Of a DNA stretch of 64,000 nt, positions 49,879-58,710 are shown piece by piece. Every line of letters starts with the position of its first letter. Position 1 is the first letter of the stretch. A program made the translations under genes and the position numbers. The stretch is from Nostoc linckia NIES-25 (lineage in GTDB: Bacteria > Cyanobacteriota > Cyanobacteriia > Cyanobacteriales > Nostocaceae): assembly GCF_002368035.1 (NCBI RefSeq), contig NZ_AP018222.1:4209534-4273533 (forward strand), in the 5' to 3' direction. Under the pieces are notes generated by a model, which saw nothing but the letters and a program-made list of their open reading frames with translations, made no database searches and was not told where the DNA came from.

Positions 49879-52749
49879 CTAAATAGTCATAAAAGTAGTA
49901 GAAGACTGAGCCAAAAGTATACTTGCACTGGCATTATCCAACTTCGCCAACACTTGATTGTCAGAACTATCTAGAATGAAGGCTTGAGTTCCTTGTTGCT
50001 GTATCAACAATTGACCAAACTGGAGACCACCAGAAAGGGCAATCTTGTCTATACCTGCTTTAAAATCGACAATCGAGTCAGTACCTTCACCTGAAGCTAA
50101 TACAAAAGTATCAACACCATAATCCCCCGTCAGCACATCGTTGCCTTTACCCCCGTAAAGCCAGTCGTCGCCTGCACGGCCGTTGAGTTTGTCATCACCG
50201 ATACCACCAAATAAAGTATCGTTGTCATTATTACCCCACAGATAGTCATTGCCACTATCCCCGTAGAGCAGGTCATTACCATCTCCTCCCCAGAGAGTAT
50301 CATATCCGTCACCTCCCCAAAGTTGGTCATTTCCTGAATTAGCTACTATTGTGTCTGCTCCTCCAAAGCCATAAATCTTGTTGGCTGGAGCATTGCCTTT
50401 TAAGAACTCAGATGCGTTAGTGCCATTGAGAACTGGAATTTCCGGAGTGGGAGCGGGTTTAACTATGCCAGTAATGGCAAAGTCAAATGGGCTTTCATTA
50501 CTATCGTTGTTGCTTAAACTGAAACTACCACTATAGGTGCCGGGTGTAGTAGTGTTGAGTGCCACGCTTATGGTAGTGGAAGCATTAGCAGCTACACTTG
50601 TCGGGAGAGTCCCCACTAAACTAAAACCGTCAGGAAGCTCAAGGTTGCTTAAGTTGAGTGCAGCTGTGCCGATGTTCTGAATAGTAAAGGTTTCAGTCAG
50701 GGTGTTACCGGTAGTGGTGTTGCCAAAGTCAATAGTACTCTTACCATCTGCAATGTCAACTGTGCCATTGAGAACTTGGATTTCTGGTGTGGGAGCAGGT
50801 TTAACTGTACCACTGATGCCAAAGTCAAAAGTGCCTTCGTTACTATCGTTGTTACTGAGAATCAGAGTGCCACCATAGATGCCGGGTGTAGTGGTGTTGA
50901 GTCCCACGGTTATGGTGGTAGAAGCATTAGCAGCCACACTAGTGGGGAGAGTTCCCACTAAACTAAAGCCATCGGGGAGTTTGAGATTACTCAGATTGAG
51001 TGCAGCTGTACCGGTATTCTTAATCGTAAAGGTTTTGGTAAGAGTATTACCAACGATGGCATCGCCAAAGTTGATGGCAGTCGTAGTTCCATCTGCAATG
51101 TCAACTGTGCCGTTGAGAACTTGGATTTCTGGTGTGGGAGCAGGTTTAACTGTACCACTGATGCCAAAGTCAAAAGTGCCTTCATTACTATCGTTGTTGC
51201 TGAGAATCAGAGTGCCACCATAGGTGCCAGGTGTAGTGGTGTTGAGTCCCACAGTTATGGTGGTGGAAGCATTAGCAGCCACACTACTGGAGAGAGTTCC
51301 CACTAAACTAAAGCCATCGGGGAGTTTGAGATTACTTAGATTGAGTGCAGCTGTACCGGTATTCTTAATCGTAAAAGTTTTGGTAAGAGTATTACCGACG
51401 ATGGCATCGCCAAAGTTGATGGCAGTCGTAGTTCCATCTGCAATGTCAACTGTGCCGTTGAGAACTTGAATTTCTGGTGCGGTAATTTTAATGGTTGGGG
51501 CTTCATGGGCACCAATGTCAACCACTGCGGTGCCATTGCCATCACCATCTTGAGGAGTTCTGCCAGTTACATTATTGAAAGCACTAGAACCAGCATCGAT
51601 GGCAGCGCTTTCAGGTTTGAGTGTAAAATTACGAGCCGCAGCATTCACAAATTGGGGATCTTTACCCAGAATATAATTAGTTCCTGTTTTGTTGTAATTA
51701 TTAGTGTTGTAAATCAAATTGTGGTCAGCTTTAATATTTTTAGTCGAGCCGCCTACAACATATGAACTGCCATTATTCTTGGCATACATAATGTTATTTA
51801 CAACATTAACATTGGACGATAAACCACTAATCAAAATCTCACCAGCGCCTTGGAGGTCGGGGTGTTGGGCATTCTGGTAAGTTGTGTTGTTGATTACATC
51901 GGCATTGGAACTTTTGTATACCTGGATGCCAGCACCACCATTGTTATAAGAAGTGTTGTTGGTAATTAAAATTTTCCCTTTGTATGGCTGATTATCTAAG
52001 CCCAGAGTATTAGCAGCATCGATCATAATGCCGTGTCCTTCTGTGGCTTTTCCTGTACTACTTTCCCACCAAGGAATGTAAGTATAGTTTTTGAAGCTTA
52101 CATTATTGCGAATAATAATTTTGTAGTCAGTGGTATTGTCGTCTAGATTGCGATTACCAAGAGTAGTGATAGCATTTGCTCCCCAAGGGCTATACCAGCA
52201 TGTTTCAGAAACAGTATTGTTTTCAATGATGATATAGTCAGCTTCTTTACTTGTAATTCCACCACTTGGGAATTTAGTAACAGTGTTACCGCGAATCGTA
52301 ATGTGATGAGAACTGTTGTTTGCACTATCTGGTCGAATATAAATTCCGCCTCCATTTGTTAGTGGATTCCCTAAATTACTTTGTTGAGACTTTGCATACT
52401 CTAATGTAATTTGGTCGTTGGCACCAACCATCGTCAGGCCCTCAATGACGATGTAGGATGAACCTGCAATGTTCACGGCTTGGAAATTAGTTGATTTGAT
52501 GAGAGGGTTATGACCCGGTAAGGCTTTGAATGTAATTGGTGCGTCTTGAGTACCGTGTTTTTGATTAATATTCAGAACTGCGTTTTTAGGGTATTTACTC
52601 TGTTCGTAGGTACCGTTCATAACGTATACGGTATCGCCTGCTTTTACTAGGTCTGCGGCTTTTTGTAGAGTACGAAACGCGCTCCCTTCTTTCAAACCAT
52701 CATTAGTATCGTTACCTGCTCCAGAAACATAGTATATTTTGCCAGCCAT
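49879..52749 (-). CDS. Beta-helix (pectate-lyase-like) protein with tandem choice-of-anchor domains and RTX repeats
   Basis: A 956-residue secreted protein. Residues 1-~420 are a right-handed parallel beta-helix (KIYYVSGAGNDTNDGLKEGSAFRTLQKAADLVKAGDTVYV, then NN-rich strands such as ITNNTSYNNGGAGIQVY), a fold of polysaccharide lyases and surface binders. Residues ~425-770 are three copies of a ~115-residue choice-of-anchor D/Ig-like domain. RTX-type Ca-binding nonapeptides (GGDGNDLLYGDSGND) and a type I secretion C-terminus follow. No Sec signal. Likely exported by an ABC/TolC system; catalytic residues for a lyase were not identified. Confidence 0.85.
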   Translation of the reverse strand: MAGKIYYVSGAGNDTNDGLKEGSAFRTLQKAADLVKAGDTVYVMNGTYEQSKYPKNAVLNINQKHGTQDAPITFKALPGHNPLIKSTNFQAVNIAGSSYIVIEGLTMVGANDQITLEYAKSQQSNLGNPLTNGGGIYIRPDSANNSSHHITIRGNTVTKFPSGGITSKEADYIIIENNTVSETCWYSPWGANAITTLGNRNLDDNTTDYKIIIRNNVSFKNYTYIPWWESSTGKATEGHGIMIDAANTLGLDNQPYKGKILITNNTSYNNGGAGIQVYKSSNADVINNTTYQNAQHPDLQGAGEILISGLSSNVNVVNNIMYAKNNGSSYVVGGSTKNIKADHNLIYNTNNYNKTGTNYILGKDPQFVNAAARNFTLKPESAAIDAGSSAFNNVTGRTPQDGDGNGTAVVDIGAHEAPTIKITAPEIQVLNGTVDIADGTTTAINFGDAIVGNTLTKTFTIKNTGTAALNLSNLKLPDGFSLVGTLSSSVAANASTTITVGLNTTTPGTYGGTLILSNNDSNEGTFDFGISGTVKPAPTPEIQVLNGTVDIADGTTTAINFGDAIVGNTLTKTFTIKNTGTAALNLSNLKLPDGFSLVGTLPTSVAANASTTITVGLNTTTPGIYGGTLILSNNDSNEGTFDFGISGTVKPAPTPEIQVLNGTVDIADGKSTIDFGNTTTGNTLTETFTIQNIGTAALNLSNLELPDGFSLVGTLPTSVAANASTTISVALNTTTPGTYSGSFSLSNNDSNESPFDFAITGIVKPAPTPEIPVLNGTNASEFLKGNAPANKIYGFGGADTIVANSGNDQLWGGDGYDTLWGGDGNDLLYGDSGNDYLWGNNDNDTLFGGIGDDKLNGRAGDDWLYGGKGNDVLTGDYGVDTFVLASGEGTDSIVDFKAGIDKIALSGGLQFGQLLIQQQGTQAFILDSSDNQVLAKLDNASASILLAQSSTTFMTI
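50418..51480. repeat. Coding 345-bp tandem duplication (three units)
   Basis: Within the beta-helix protein gene, the 115-codon domain is repeated three times. The two units around 50780-51470 are nearly identical in DNA (period 345 bp), the third (50430-50780) is more diverged, showing a recent duplication. Confidence 0.85.
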
Positions 52750-53684
52750 AGTTTTACTCCGAGAATATGTAAGCGAATTGGTATTAGACTCTTAGCAACT
52801 CAGTTCATTGCTATGCAGTTATCTGAATGGATGGTCTGTTTAGACTTTTTGCAACAGCGAGAGTTGTCCGATGGCAACTTCAAATTGCATCGGTTGTAAA
52901 AACGCTGTTGTCAAACTGGAAATTTTTTCTCCTGTCAACCGCTGATGGTTGAGCCAAGGATGTAAATACTGTCAATCGTCAGGCTGTTGTTGAGGAAAAT
53001 CGGACGATTAGTGCGTTCGTCTGGGCGATCGCCTTGGAGTAGAATCAAATCCAATTTCCACTGCCATCGCTGGTACTATAAGTTGATACGGCGATCTTAT
53101 TTGGTATCTAATTTCTGTGAACTTTATCCGTTGTCTGAGGTCAGAAGTTGCCAAATCGGTATGGTAAGCGCACCCCTGGCTGATAACTGGGGACTTAAAG
53201 TTACAGTGGTCAAAGCTGAATTATTTCAAACTTTAGTAGGTTGACCCTTTAAGTTAAAGCAACTAATGTAAGAACTTAGTCAAACCTGTCTTAATCCGTG
53301 TAAGCGAATTTTGTTAACTCAATTTAGACTAACCTTCACAAACAGTGATTGATATCAGTAAATACTCAGATTTTAGTTAAATTTTTTACAACAAAAGCAA
53401 AAAAGATATGGAAACTTGGTGGTGAGTTCTGTTAATTCGTAGCTGGATATGTGAATAAACAGGTCTTTATACAAGGATTTGATAAAGTCCCTTGCAATTT
53501 AATCGCTTGGTTAGCAAGGGATTATTTATGGTCAAGTCACACCGGAGGCTAAAATCAATTGGAAGCGATCGCCAAGCAACTATAGCAGGCAACGGGCAAT
53601 AAGCTTGAAAATCCTTTGATATCCGCGTTTGATGCTCGGTTGATGTCTTAACCTACCTGGCAAATCCTATAACAATCTTCATCT
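52750..53684. other. Intergenic region, 935 bp
   Basis: No convincing gene. A hairpin of TGCAACAGCG (about 52849) and CGCTGTTG (about 52909) is visible. An 85-codon frame at 52987-53244 has a TTG start and no motif; its last part (MVSAPLADNWGLKVTVV) could be a decayed gene, but I do not accept it. Promoters of the beta-helix gene and thiD should be at either end. Confidence 0.45.
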
Positions 53685-54512
53685 ATGAACCCCCAAAAAA
53701 ACTCCAGAGTACCTGTTGCTTTAACCATTGCCGGTTCAGATAGCGGTGGCGGCGCAGGAATTCAAGCTGATTTACGTACCTTTGCTTTTCACTGTGTCCA
53801 CGGTACTAGCGCTATAACCTGCGTCACAGCACAAAATACTCTTGGAGTGAACAGGGTTGATGCCATGCCGCCAGAAGCCGTTGTAGCCCAAATTCAGGCA
53901 GTGATTGAAGATATTGGCGTACAAGCTGCTAAAACAGGAATGTTGCTGAATCAAGAAATTATCTTTGCTGTTGCCCAGCAGGTAGAAATTTTACAAATCC
54001 ATAATCTGGTAGTCGATCCGGTAATGGTGTCACGTACCGGGGCACAATTGATTGATGATGATGCTGTGAAGACTCTGTGTAATACCCTGATTCCCAAGGC
54101 AGCTATCATCACACCCAATCGCTACGAAGCCCAGATTTTAAGCGGTTTAGAAATTTATTCCATAGAAGATATGCAAGCTGCTGCTGAAATGATTCACAAA
54201 ACTCTAGGGACAAAGGCTGTTTTAGTCAAGGGTGGAGGTATGCAAGGAAATTTGCGTGGCGTTGATATTTGGTTTGATGGGGAAAAATTGGAAGTTTTGA
54301 CTACAAAGCAAGTAGAAACAACAAATACCCACGGTACTGGTTGTACGCTATCGGCTGCGATCGCTGCTAATTTAGCAAAGGGAAAAAATTTGTGGACAGC
54401 AGTTCAACAAGCAAAAGAATATGTAACTACTGCGCTGACTTACGCTTTAGATATTGGCGAAGGGCAAGGCCCTGTGGGACACTTCTTTCCATTGTTGGAA
54501 ACTGGGAACTAG
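53685..54512 (+). CDS. thiD: Hydroxymethylpyrimidine/phosphomethylpyrimidine kinase
   Basis: A 275-residue ribokinase-fold enzyme. Signatures are TIAGSDSGGGAGIQADLRTF (substrate site, residues ~13-30), VVDPVMVSRTGAQLI, NRYEAQIL, VLVKGGG and the anion-hole motif NTHGTGCTLSAAIAANLAKG (~210-230). It phosphorylates HMP twice in thiamine biosynthesis. The final codons (ETGN, then TAG) run into a GGGACTGGGGACTGG repeat. It is monocistronic. Confidence 0.95.
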   Translation: MNPQKNSRVPVALTIAGSDSGGGAGIQADLRTFAFHCVHGTSAITCVTAQNTLGVNRVDAMPPEAVVAQIQAVIEDIGVQAAKTGMLLNQEIIFAVAQQVEILQIHNLVVDPVMVSRTGAQLIDDDAVKTLCNTLIPKAAIITPNRYEAQILSGLEIYSIEDMQAAAEMIHKTLGTKAVLVKGGGMQGNLRGVDIWFDGEKLEVLTTKQVETTNTHGTGCTLSAAIAANLAKGKNLWTAVQQAKEYVTTALTYALDIGEGQGPVGHFFPLLETGN

Positions 54513-54836
54513 GGGTTGGGGACTGGGGACTGGGGACTGGAGGTTGGGGACTGGGGATTGTGGGGACTGTTTTCTTAATATTCAATACTCAATACCCAAT
54601 CGCTAATATCCAATACCTAATACCCAATACCCATTTCCCAATATTCAGTCACTAATATCTAATACCCAATACCCAGTCCCCAATCCCCAGTCCCCAATAC
54701 CCAATCCCCAGCCCCCAATAAAAAATCTTTGCGGTCTAGGCATTTTTCTATTATTCTTGGGCATAGTTTCAGGGCTAACTTTCTCTGTTAGCATCTCTGT
54801 ACGATCTAATCACTTTTATTTTTAATACCAAGCCCA
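54513..54836. repeat. Dense short tandem repeats after thiD
   Basis: GGGGACT units on the left (about 54512-54560) and AATACCCAATACCCAA units on the right (about 54580-54720), partly complementary. The last 110 bp hold the presumed promoter of the next gene. No gene. Confidence 0.8.
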
Positions 54837-55421
54837 ATGCGAACAACCACAGGTTCTGTTCACAGGAATTCTTCAACACGGACTAGTCAACCGTATCCTC
54901 CCTCTGTACCGCTATCTGTATACCGGGAATTGTCAATGGAGTTGCAAGCAACCCAAGCAAAGCTAGATGCACTGACGACCAAAAACCAGCAATTAACCCA
55001 AGAAAACCAACTACTACGCCAAGAAATCGCCAAAGTTGTTGAGTCTTTTTCACACTTGCAAAATTTTGTAGATTCCTATGGAATGTTTCGCGAACACGAA
55101 GCTTCCCAATCTTCTGGCAATGTTAAAACTGCCCGCAAGCAGCAAGTAACACAAGCACCTCCACCTCAACAGGTTTCTCGTCCCCGTCCATCTCAAAAAA
55201 GCCGCCAGGAGTTTTCTCCACGTGTGATGGAAATGAATTTCCCCACAGCAGAACCAGTTTTTATAGAAGAACAAGAAGTCAGTTATTATTCTACTGCCCA
55301 GCCAGATGCCAAGGAACTTAACGGCTGGTGGTTGATTATTACCATCTTGTTAATTATGCTTACTGCCTTTACTGCTGGATATTTAATTGTACGTCCCTTG
55401 TTTGAACATCAAAAACGTTAG
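54837..55421 (+). CDS. Coiled-coil protein with C-terminal membrane anchor
   Basis: A 194-residue protein. Residues ~30-85 are a coiled coil (YRELSMELQATQAKLDALTTKNQQLTQENQLLRQEI cut here into words: VYRELSMELQATQ, KLDALTTKNQQ, LTQENQLLRQEI). A Gln/Pro/Arg-rich linker and one transmembrane helix near the end (GWWLIITILLIMLTAFTAGYLIV) follow. It is tail-anchored with a cytoplasmic coiled coil, resembling small cyanobacterial scaffold or cell-division proteins, but no specific family is recognised. glnB lies 360 bp downstream on the same strand. Confidence 0.75.
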   Translation: MRTTTGSVHRNSSTRTSQPYPPSVPLSVYRELSMELQATQAKLDALTTKNQQLTQENQLLRQEIAKVVESFSHLQNFVDSYGMFREHEASQSSGNVKTARKQQVTQAPPPQQVSRPRPSQKSRQEFSPRVMEMNFPTAEPVFIEEQEVSYYSTAQPDAKELNGWWLIITILLIMLTAFTAGYLIVRPLFEHQKR

Positions 55422-55781
55422 TTGACACTCCCACAGTCAGCAGCAACCTTCATAAGTATTCTCAAATTTCTCTTTTATCACTGTTTTAAACATCTCAGCG
55501 GATCTACTCAATAGCAGAATTTATCTATTTTCAGGCCACAAATACCACATAAAAAGAATGCTAATTTGACAGCAACTTGCTTACGTCACAAGTTCATAGA
55601 TTCTCTAATTACTTAATTGAGGCTGTTTCTGGCTTCAAAAGCACTCATACCAGACATCTACAATTTGAAAAAAGTGGCAATTATTACATATGTTTTAGCA
55701 AAGGCGCTACTAGTTACAGTTTCAGACAACAGATCTGGTTAGATAGATAAACGAAGCTAGTACAAGTTACAAGTCAAAGAA
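55422..55781. promoter_or_regulatory. glnB upstream region
   Basis: 360 bp, AT-rich, no gene. I searched for GTA-N8-TAC NtcA boxes and found none that is convincing. Confidence 0.4.
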
Positions 55782-56120
55782 ATGAAAAAAGTAGAAGCTA
55801 TTATCCGCCCATTTAAGCTTGATGAAGTGAAAATCGCCTTGGTTAACGCTGGGATTGTTGGGATGACGGTTTCTGAAGTCCGGGGGTTCGGACGCCAGAA
55901 AGGTCAAACTGAAAGATATCGCGGTTCCGAGTACACTGTTGAGTTTCTCCAAAAACTCAAAGTGGAAATTGTAGTTGAGGATAATCAAGTTGATATGGTG
56001 GTAGATAAAATTATCACTGCTGCCCGCACTGGTGAAATTGGTGATGGTAAAATTTTCATCTCGCCTGTTGAGCAAGTGATTCGGATTCGTACCGGCGAAA
56101 AGAACACGGAAGCAGTTTAA
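55782..56120 (+). CDS. glnB: Nitrogen regulatory protein PII
   Basis: A 112-residue PII trimer subunit. The T-loop RYRGSEYTVEFL carries Ser49 (phosphorylated in unicellular cyanobacteria) and Tyr51; the B-loop TGEIGDGKIFISPV and the C-loop RIRTGEKNTEAV are standard. PII senses ATP/ADP and 2-oxoglutarate and controls N-acetylglutamate kinase, PipX (hence NtcA) and transporters, so it connects carbon/nitrogen status to heterocyst development. It is a single gene followed directly by a 28-bp palindrome. Confidence 0.98.
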   Translation: MKKVEAIIRPFKLDEVKIALVNAGIVGMTVSEVRGFGRQKGQTERYRGSEYTVEFLQKLKVEIVVEDNQVDMVVDKIITAARTGEIGDGKIFISPVEQVIRIRTGEKNTEAV

Positions 56121-56131
56121 AAAAGTTATGA

Positions 56132-56159
56132 GTAGAGACGCGATTAATCGCGTCTGTAC
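56132..56159. repeat. 28-bp near-palindrome after glnB (GTAGAGACGCGATT arm)
   Basis: Identical to the element at 11504-11531; it starts 11 bp past the glnB stop and is followed by TTAGGAGTCAAGAG repeats to ~56263. Confidence 0.8.
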
Positions 56160-56263
56160 AAGAGTTAGGAGTCAAGAGTTAGGAGTTATGCTAAATCCTG
56201 ATTCATTATTCCTAAACATTAACTCTTAACTTTTAATTCCAAACTCCTAACTCCTAACTTTTA
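56160..56263. repeat. AGTTAGGAG / AACTCCTAAC repeats between glnB and rdgB
   Basis: Left half (GAGTTAGGAGTC..) and right half (CTCCTAACTCCTAAC..) are complementary and can form a long hairpin; the right half contains the rdgB stop codon (56254-56256). Confidence 0.75.
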
Positions 56264-56832
56264 ATTCTCTCCAGTTGTGGAAGTAAAGTTGTAAAAGCCT
56301 TACCTCGATGGCTAATTGACCCTTTTAACTCTCGTGTCATTTCGGCAAAGGTCAATTGCTTCTCTGGTACGTAAAAAATTGGGTCATAGCCAAATCCACC
56401 ATCACCACGAGGTGCATGAAGAATTTCGCCGCGACAAATACCTTCAGATTGTAATGCGATCGCACCATCAGGACTAGCGATCGCCACTACACACACAAAT
56501 TGAGCTTGGCGGTTCACTTCGTTACCTAATTCTTTGAGTAACTTAGCAATGCGTTCTGAGTCTGTTTTGGCGTAGCGTGCTGAATACACACCTGGTGCGC
56601 CATTTAATGCGTCTACTTCTAAACCAGAATCATCTGCTATCGCCCAGTTTCCTGTGGCTTTGGCGATTTGTGATGCCTTCAAACAGGCATTAGCGGCAAA
56701 GGTTTCGCCTGTTTCTTCAATTTCTAATTCTTCAGGTTTGAGAATTAATTCCCAGCCAGAATCTGCCAGGTAAGCTTGCATTTCCCGCAATTTACCTGGA
56801 TTTCCTGTGGCTACTACAAGTAATTTAGTCAT
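56254..56832 (-). CDS. rdgB: RdgB/HAM1 XTP/dITP diphosphatase
   Basis: A 192-residue house-cleaning nucleotidase. Signatures: VVATGNPGKLREMQAYL (substrate loop), ETGETFAANACLKA, AIADDSGLEVDALNGAPGVYSARYA and GDGGFGYDPIFYVPE, then ISHRGKAFTTLL. It removes deaminated purine triphosphates. The start ATG abuts a TCATTAG heptamer tract (56833-56880) and the stop lies in another tract, so both ends meet repeats. Confidence 0.95.
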   Translation of the reverse strand: MTKLLVVATGNPGKLREMQAYLADSGWELILKPEELEIEETGETFAANACLKASQIAKATGNWAIADDSGLEVDALNGAPGVYSARYAKTDSERIAKLLKELGNEVNRQAQFVCVVAIASPDGAIALQSEGICRGEILHAPRGDGGFGYDPIFYVPEKQLTFAEMTRELKGSISHRGKAFTTLLPQLERIKS

Positions 56833-56928
56833 TAGTCATTAGTCATTAGTCATTAGTCATTAGTCATTGGTCATTGGTCATTTACCAAGGACAAATGACG
56901 AAGGACAAATAACTAATAACTAATTTTA
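56829..56928. repeat. TCATTAG heptamer array between rdgB and the phosphohexomutase gene
   Basis: At least five direct TAGTCAT repeats followed by TGGTCAT variants and degenerate AAGGACAAATGAC units. Confidence 0.85.
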
Positions 56929-58362
56929 CTCTGCCCACTGTTTCGCCCAAGCAAGAGTTTGATGCACTTGCTCTAGTGTTGGGGCTTCGCAGTAAAGGCG
57001 CAAAACTGGTTCAGTGCCGCTAAAACGAATCATTAACCAGCTTTTATCCGCAAGGCGATATTTGTAGCCGTCGATTGTTTGGCAATCAATTACTGCTTTC
57101 CCGGCAATTTCTGTTAAAGGTTCGGTTTGCAACTGTTGTAAAAGACGCGATCGCACTTCCATACTGGCTAAGGGTAAATCAATGCGATCGTATGCTGAGG
57201 TAAATCCTGTTTGTTGCTGCAAGTGGCGATAATACTCACCTAAATCTAAACCAGATTCGACGATGGCTTCTAGGACATACAATGCTGATAGCAGTGCATC
57301 GCGTTCCGGAATATGGCTACCATAGCCAATTCCTCCGGACTCTTCACCGCCTAGTAAAACTTCTGCGGCTAGCATTCTGTCAGCGATGTATTTATAACCG
57401 ACTGGTGTTTCAAATACTGACAGTTTATGTAGTGCTGCCACAAGGGGCATTAAGTCAGAACCGCTGACAGTTTTGACTATTTCACCCTTAAAGTCCCGCC
57501 GTAGGGTTAAGTGGTCGATTAGTATCGGAATCAGCACTTGCGAACTTAAGAAGTTGGCTTCCCCGTCTACAGCGGCGATGCGATCGCAATCTCCATCAAA
57601 TACCAATCCTACAGATAAACTGGATTTATTGGTTTCTCGATGAGTTTTGATAACTTCAAATAGCTTGGAAAGGTATTTAGGCAAAGGTTCCGGCGCACCG
57701 CCACCAAATAAAGGGTCGCGTTCGCTGTTGATTTCTTTAACTTTATCCCCTAGAAGTTGTGCCAAACCGCCAGCCGCAGCCCCATGCATGACATCGACAA
57801 ATACCGTCAGTTTACCAGAGGCGATCGCTTCTCTAATCTTGGCAATATCAACTTTACGTTCTAGTGCTTGGGTGTAACTCGGCCAGGGATCGAACTTCTC
57901 TTGCTTGCCTGGAGTTGCTGCGGGTGGTACTCCTTCGGGCAATAGTGCTTCTATATCTTGTGTAACTTCTGGCGACACCGAGCCACCAAAATATCCCTTG
58001 ACTTTTAAACCTAAATATGTACCTGGATTATGACTGGCTGTAATTACTAATGCCCCTAAAGCATTAAGTTGTTTCGCTGCCCAACTAAAAGCTGGGGTAG
58101 GGGCGTAGGTTTCACTAAGTAAAACATCAAATCCGACGGCGGTGACAGCATCGGCGGCAGCACGAGCAAAGTCTTCCGCCATAAAACGGCGATCGTAACC
58201 GACAATTATTGTCCGGCTACCCACCGTAGAATAATATGTATTATATAATACTTTTGCAGCGACTGGCGCGACTAGGGCTAGGCGTTCAAAGGTGAACTCA
58301 TCTGCAATTACGCCCCGCCAGCCGTCTGTACCAAACTTGATTGAGTTAGCTACAACTGCCAT
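56926..58362 (-). CDS. Phosphoglucomutase/phosphomannomutase
   Basis: A 478-residue alpha-D-phosphohexomutase. The four domains show FGTDGWRGVIADEF, the active-site serine loop VITASHNPGTYLG (Ser110), the metal loop FDGDCDRIA, the sugar-specificity loop GGEESGGIGYGSH and the phosphate-binding loop IRFSGTEPVLRLY. It interconverts hexose 1- and 6-phosphates for glycogen or polysaccharide synthesis. It has EESGG, typical of the cyanobacterial type, so glucose versus mannose cannot be decided. Same strand as rdgB. Confidence 0.92.
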   Translation of the reverse strand: MAVVANSIKFGTDGWRGVIADEFTFERLALVAPVAAKVLYNTYYSTVGSRTIIVGYDRRFMAEDFARAAADAVTAVGFDVLLSETYAPTPAFSWAAKQLNALGALVITASHNPGTYLGLKVKGYFGGSVSPEVTQDIEALLPEGVPPAATPGKQEKFDPWPSYTQALERKVDIAKIREAIASGKLTVFVDVMHGAAAGGLAQLLGDKVKEINSERDPLFGGGAPEPLPKYLSKLFEVIKTHRETNKSSLSVGLVFDGDCDRIAAVDGEANFLSSQVLIPILIDHLTLRRDFKGEIVKTVSGSDLMPLVAALHKLSVFETPVGYKYIADRMLAAEVLLGGEESGGIGYGSHIPERDALLSALYVLEAIVESGLDLGEYYRHLQQQTGFTSAYDRIDLPLASMEVRSRLLQQLQTEPLTEIAGKAVIDCQTIDGYKYRLADKSWLMIRFSGTEPVLRLYCEAPTLEQVHQTLAWAKQWAE

Positions 58363-58710
58363 CTAAGTATCCTAACTGTCTACCTGAGGATTCTAGCATT
58401 TATACAGTGTATAAAGTAAAAAAAGAATATAGTATTAACATGTAGTATTAGGCTGTTTCAACATCAAATTTGTGCATATAGAGGTGTATAGGTGAGCTTG
58501 TGGTAGATATCGCTTTCAGCTTCGTAAAATAAATCAAGGGATCAATTTTATTTATTTTTTAGTTAATTCATTCATCAATCATGAATTTTGTCAAGACTAT
58601 TTAGATTGATTTGTCTCAATCAAGCCACTTTTATCTAGTGAATGTAGTTGATTTGTGATACACAGTGTATTAATATTTTAATCATTGCTAAGTAGTATCA
58701 AATATTAGTT
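58363..58710. promoter_or_regulatory. Divergent promoter region
   Basis: 348 bp, AT-rich, between the phosphohexomutase and TolC-like genes; no specific element recognised. Confidence 0.4.

Noticed and set aside
52987..53244. 85-codon plus-strand frame
   Set aside because: TTG start, no RBS, no motif, unusual Cys/Arg/Trp composition; only the last part looks protein-like and it may be a gene remnant.
55422..55781. NtcA box (GTA-N8-TAC) upstream of glnB
   Set aside because: Only short partial matches such as GTACAAGTTAC with wrong spacing were seen.
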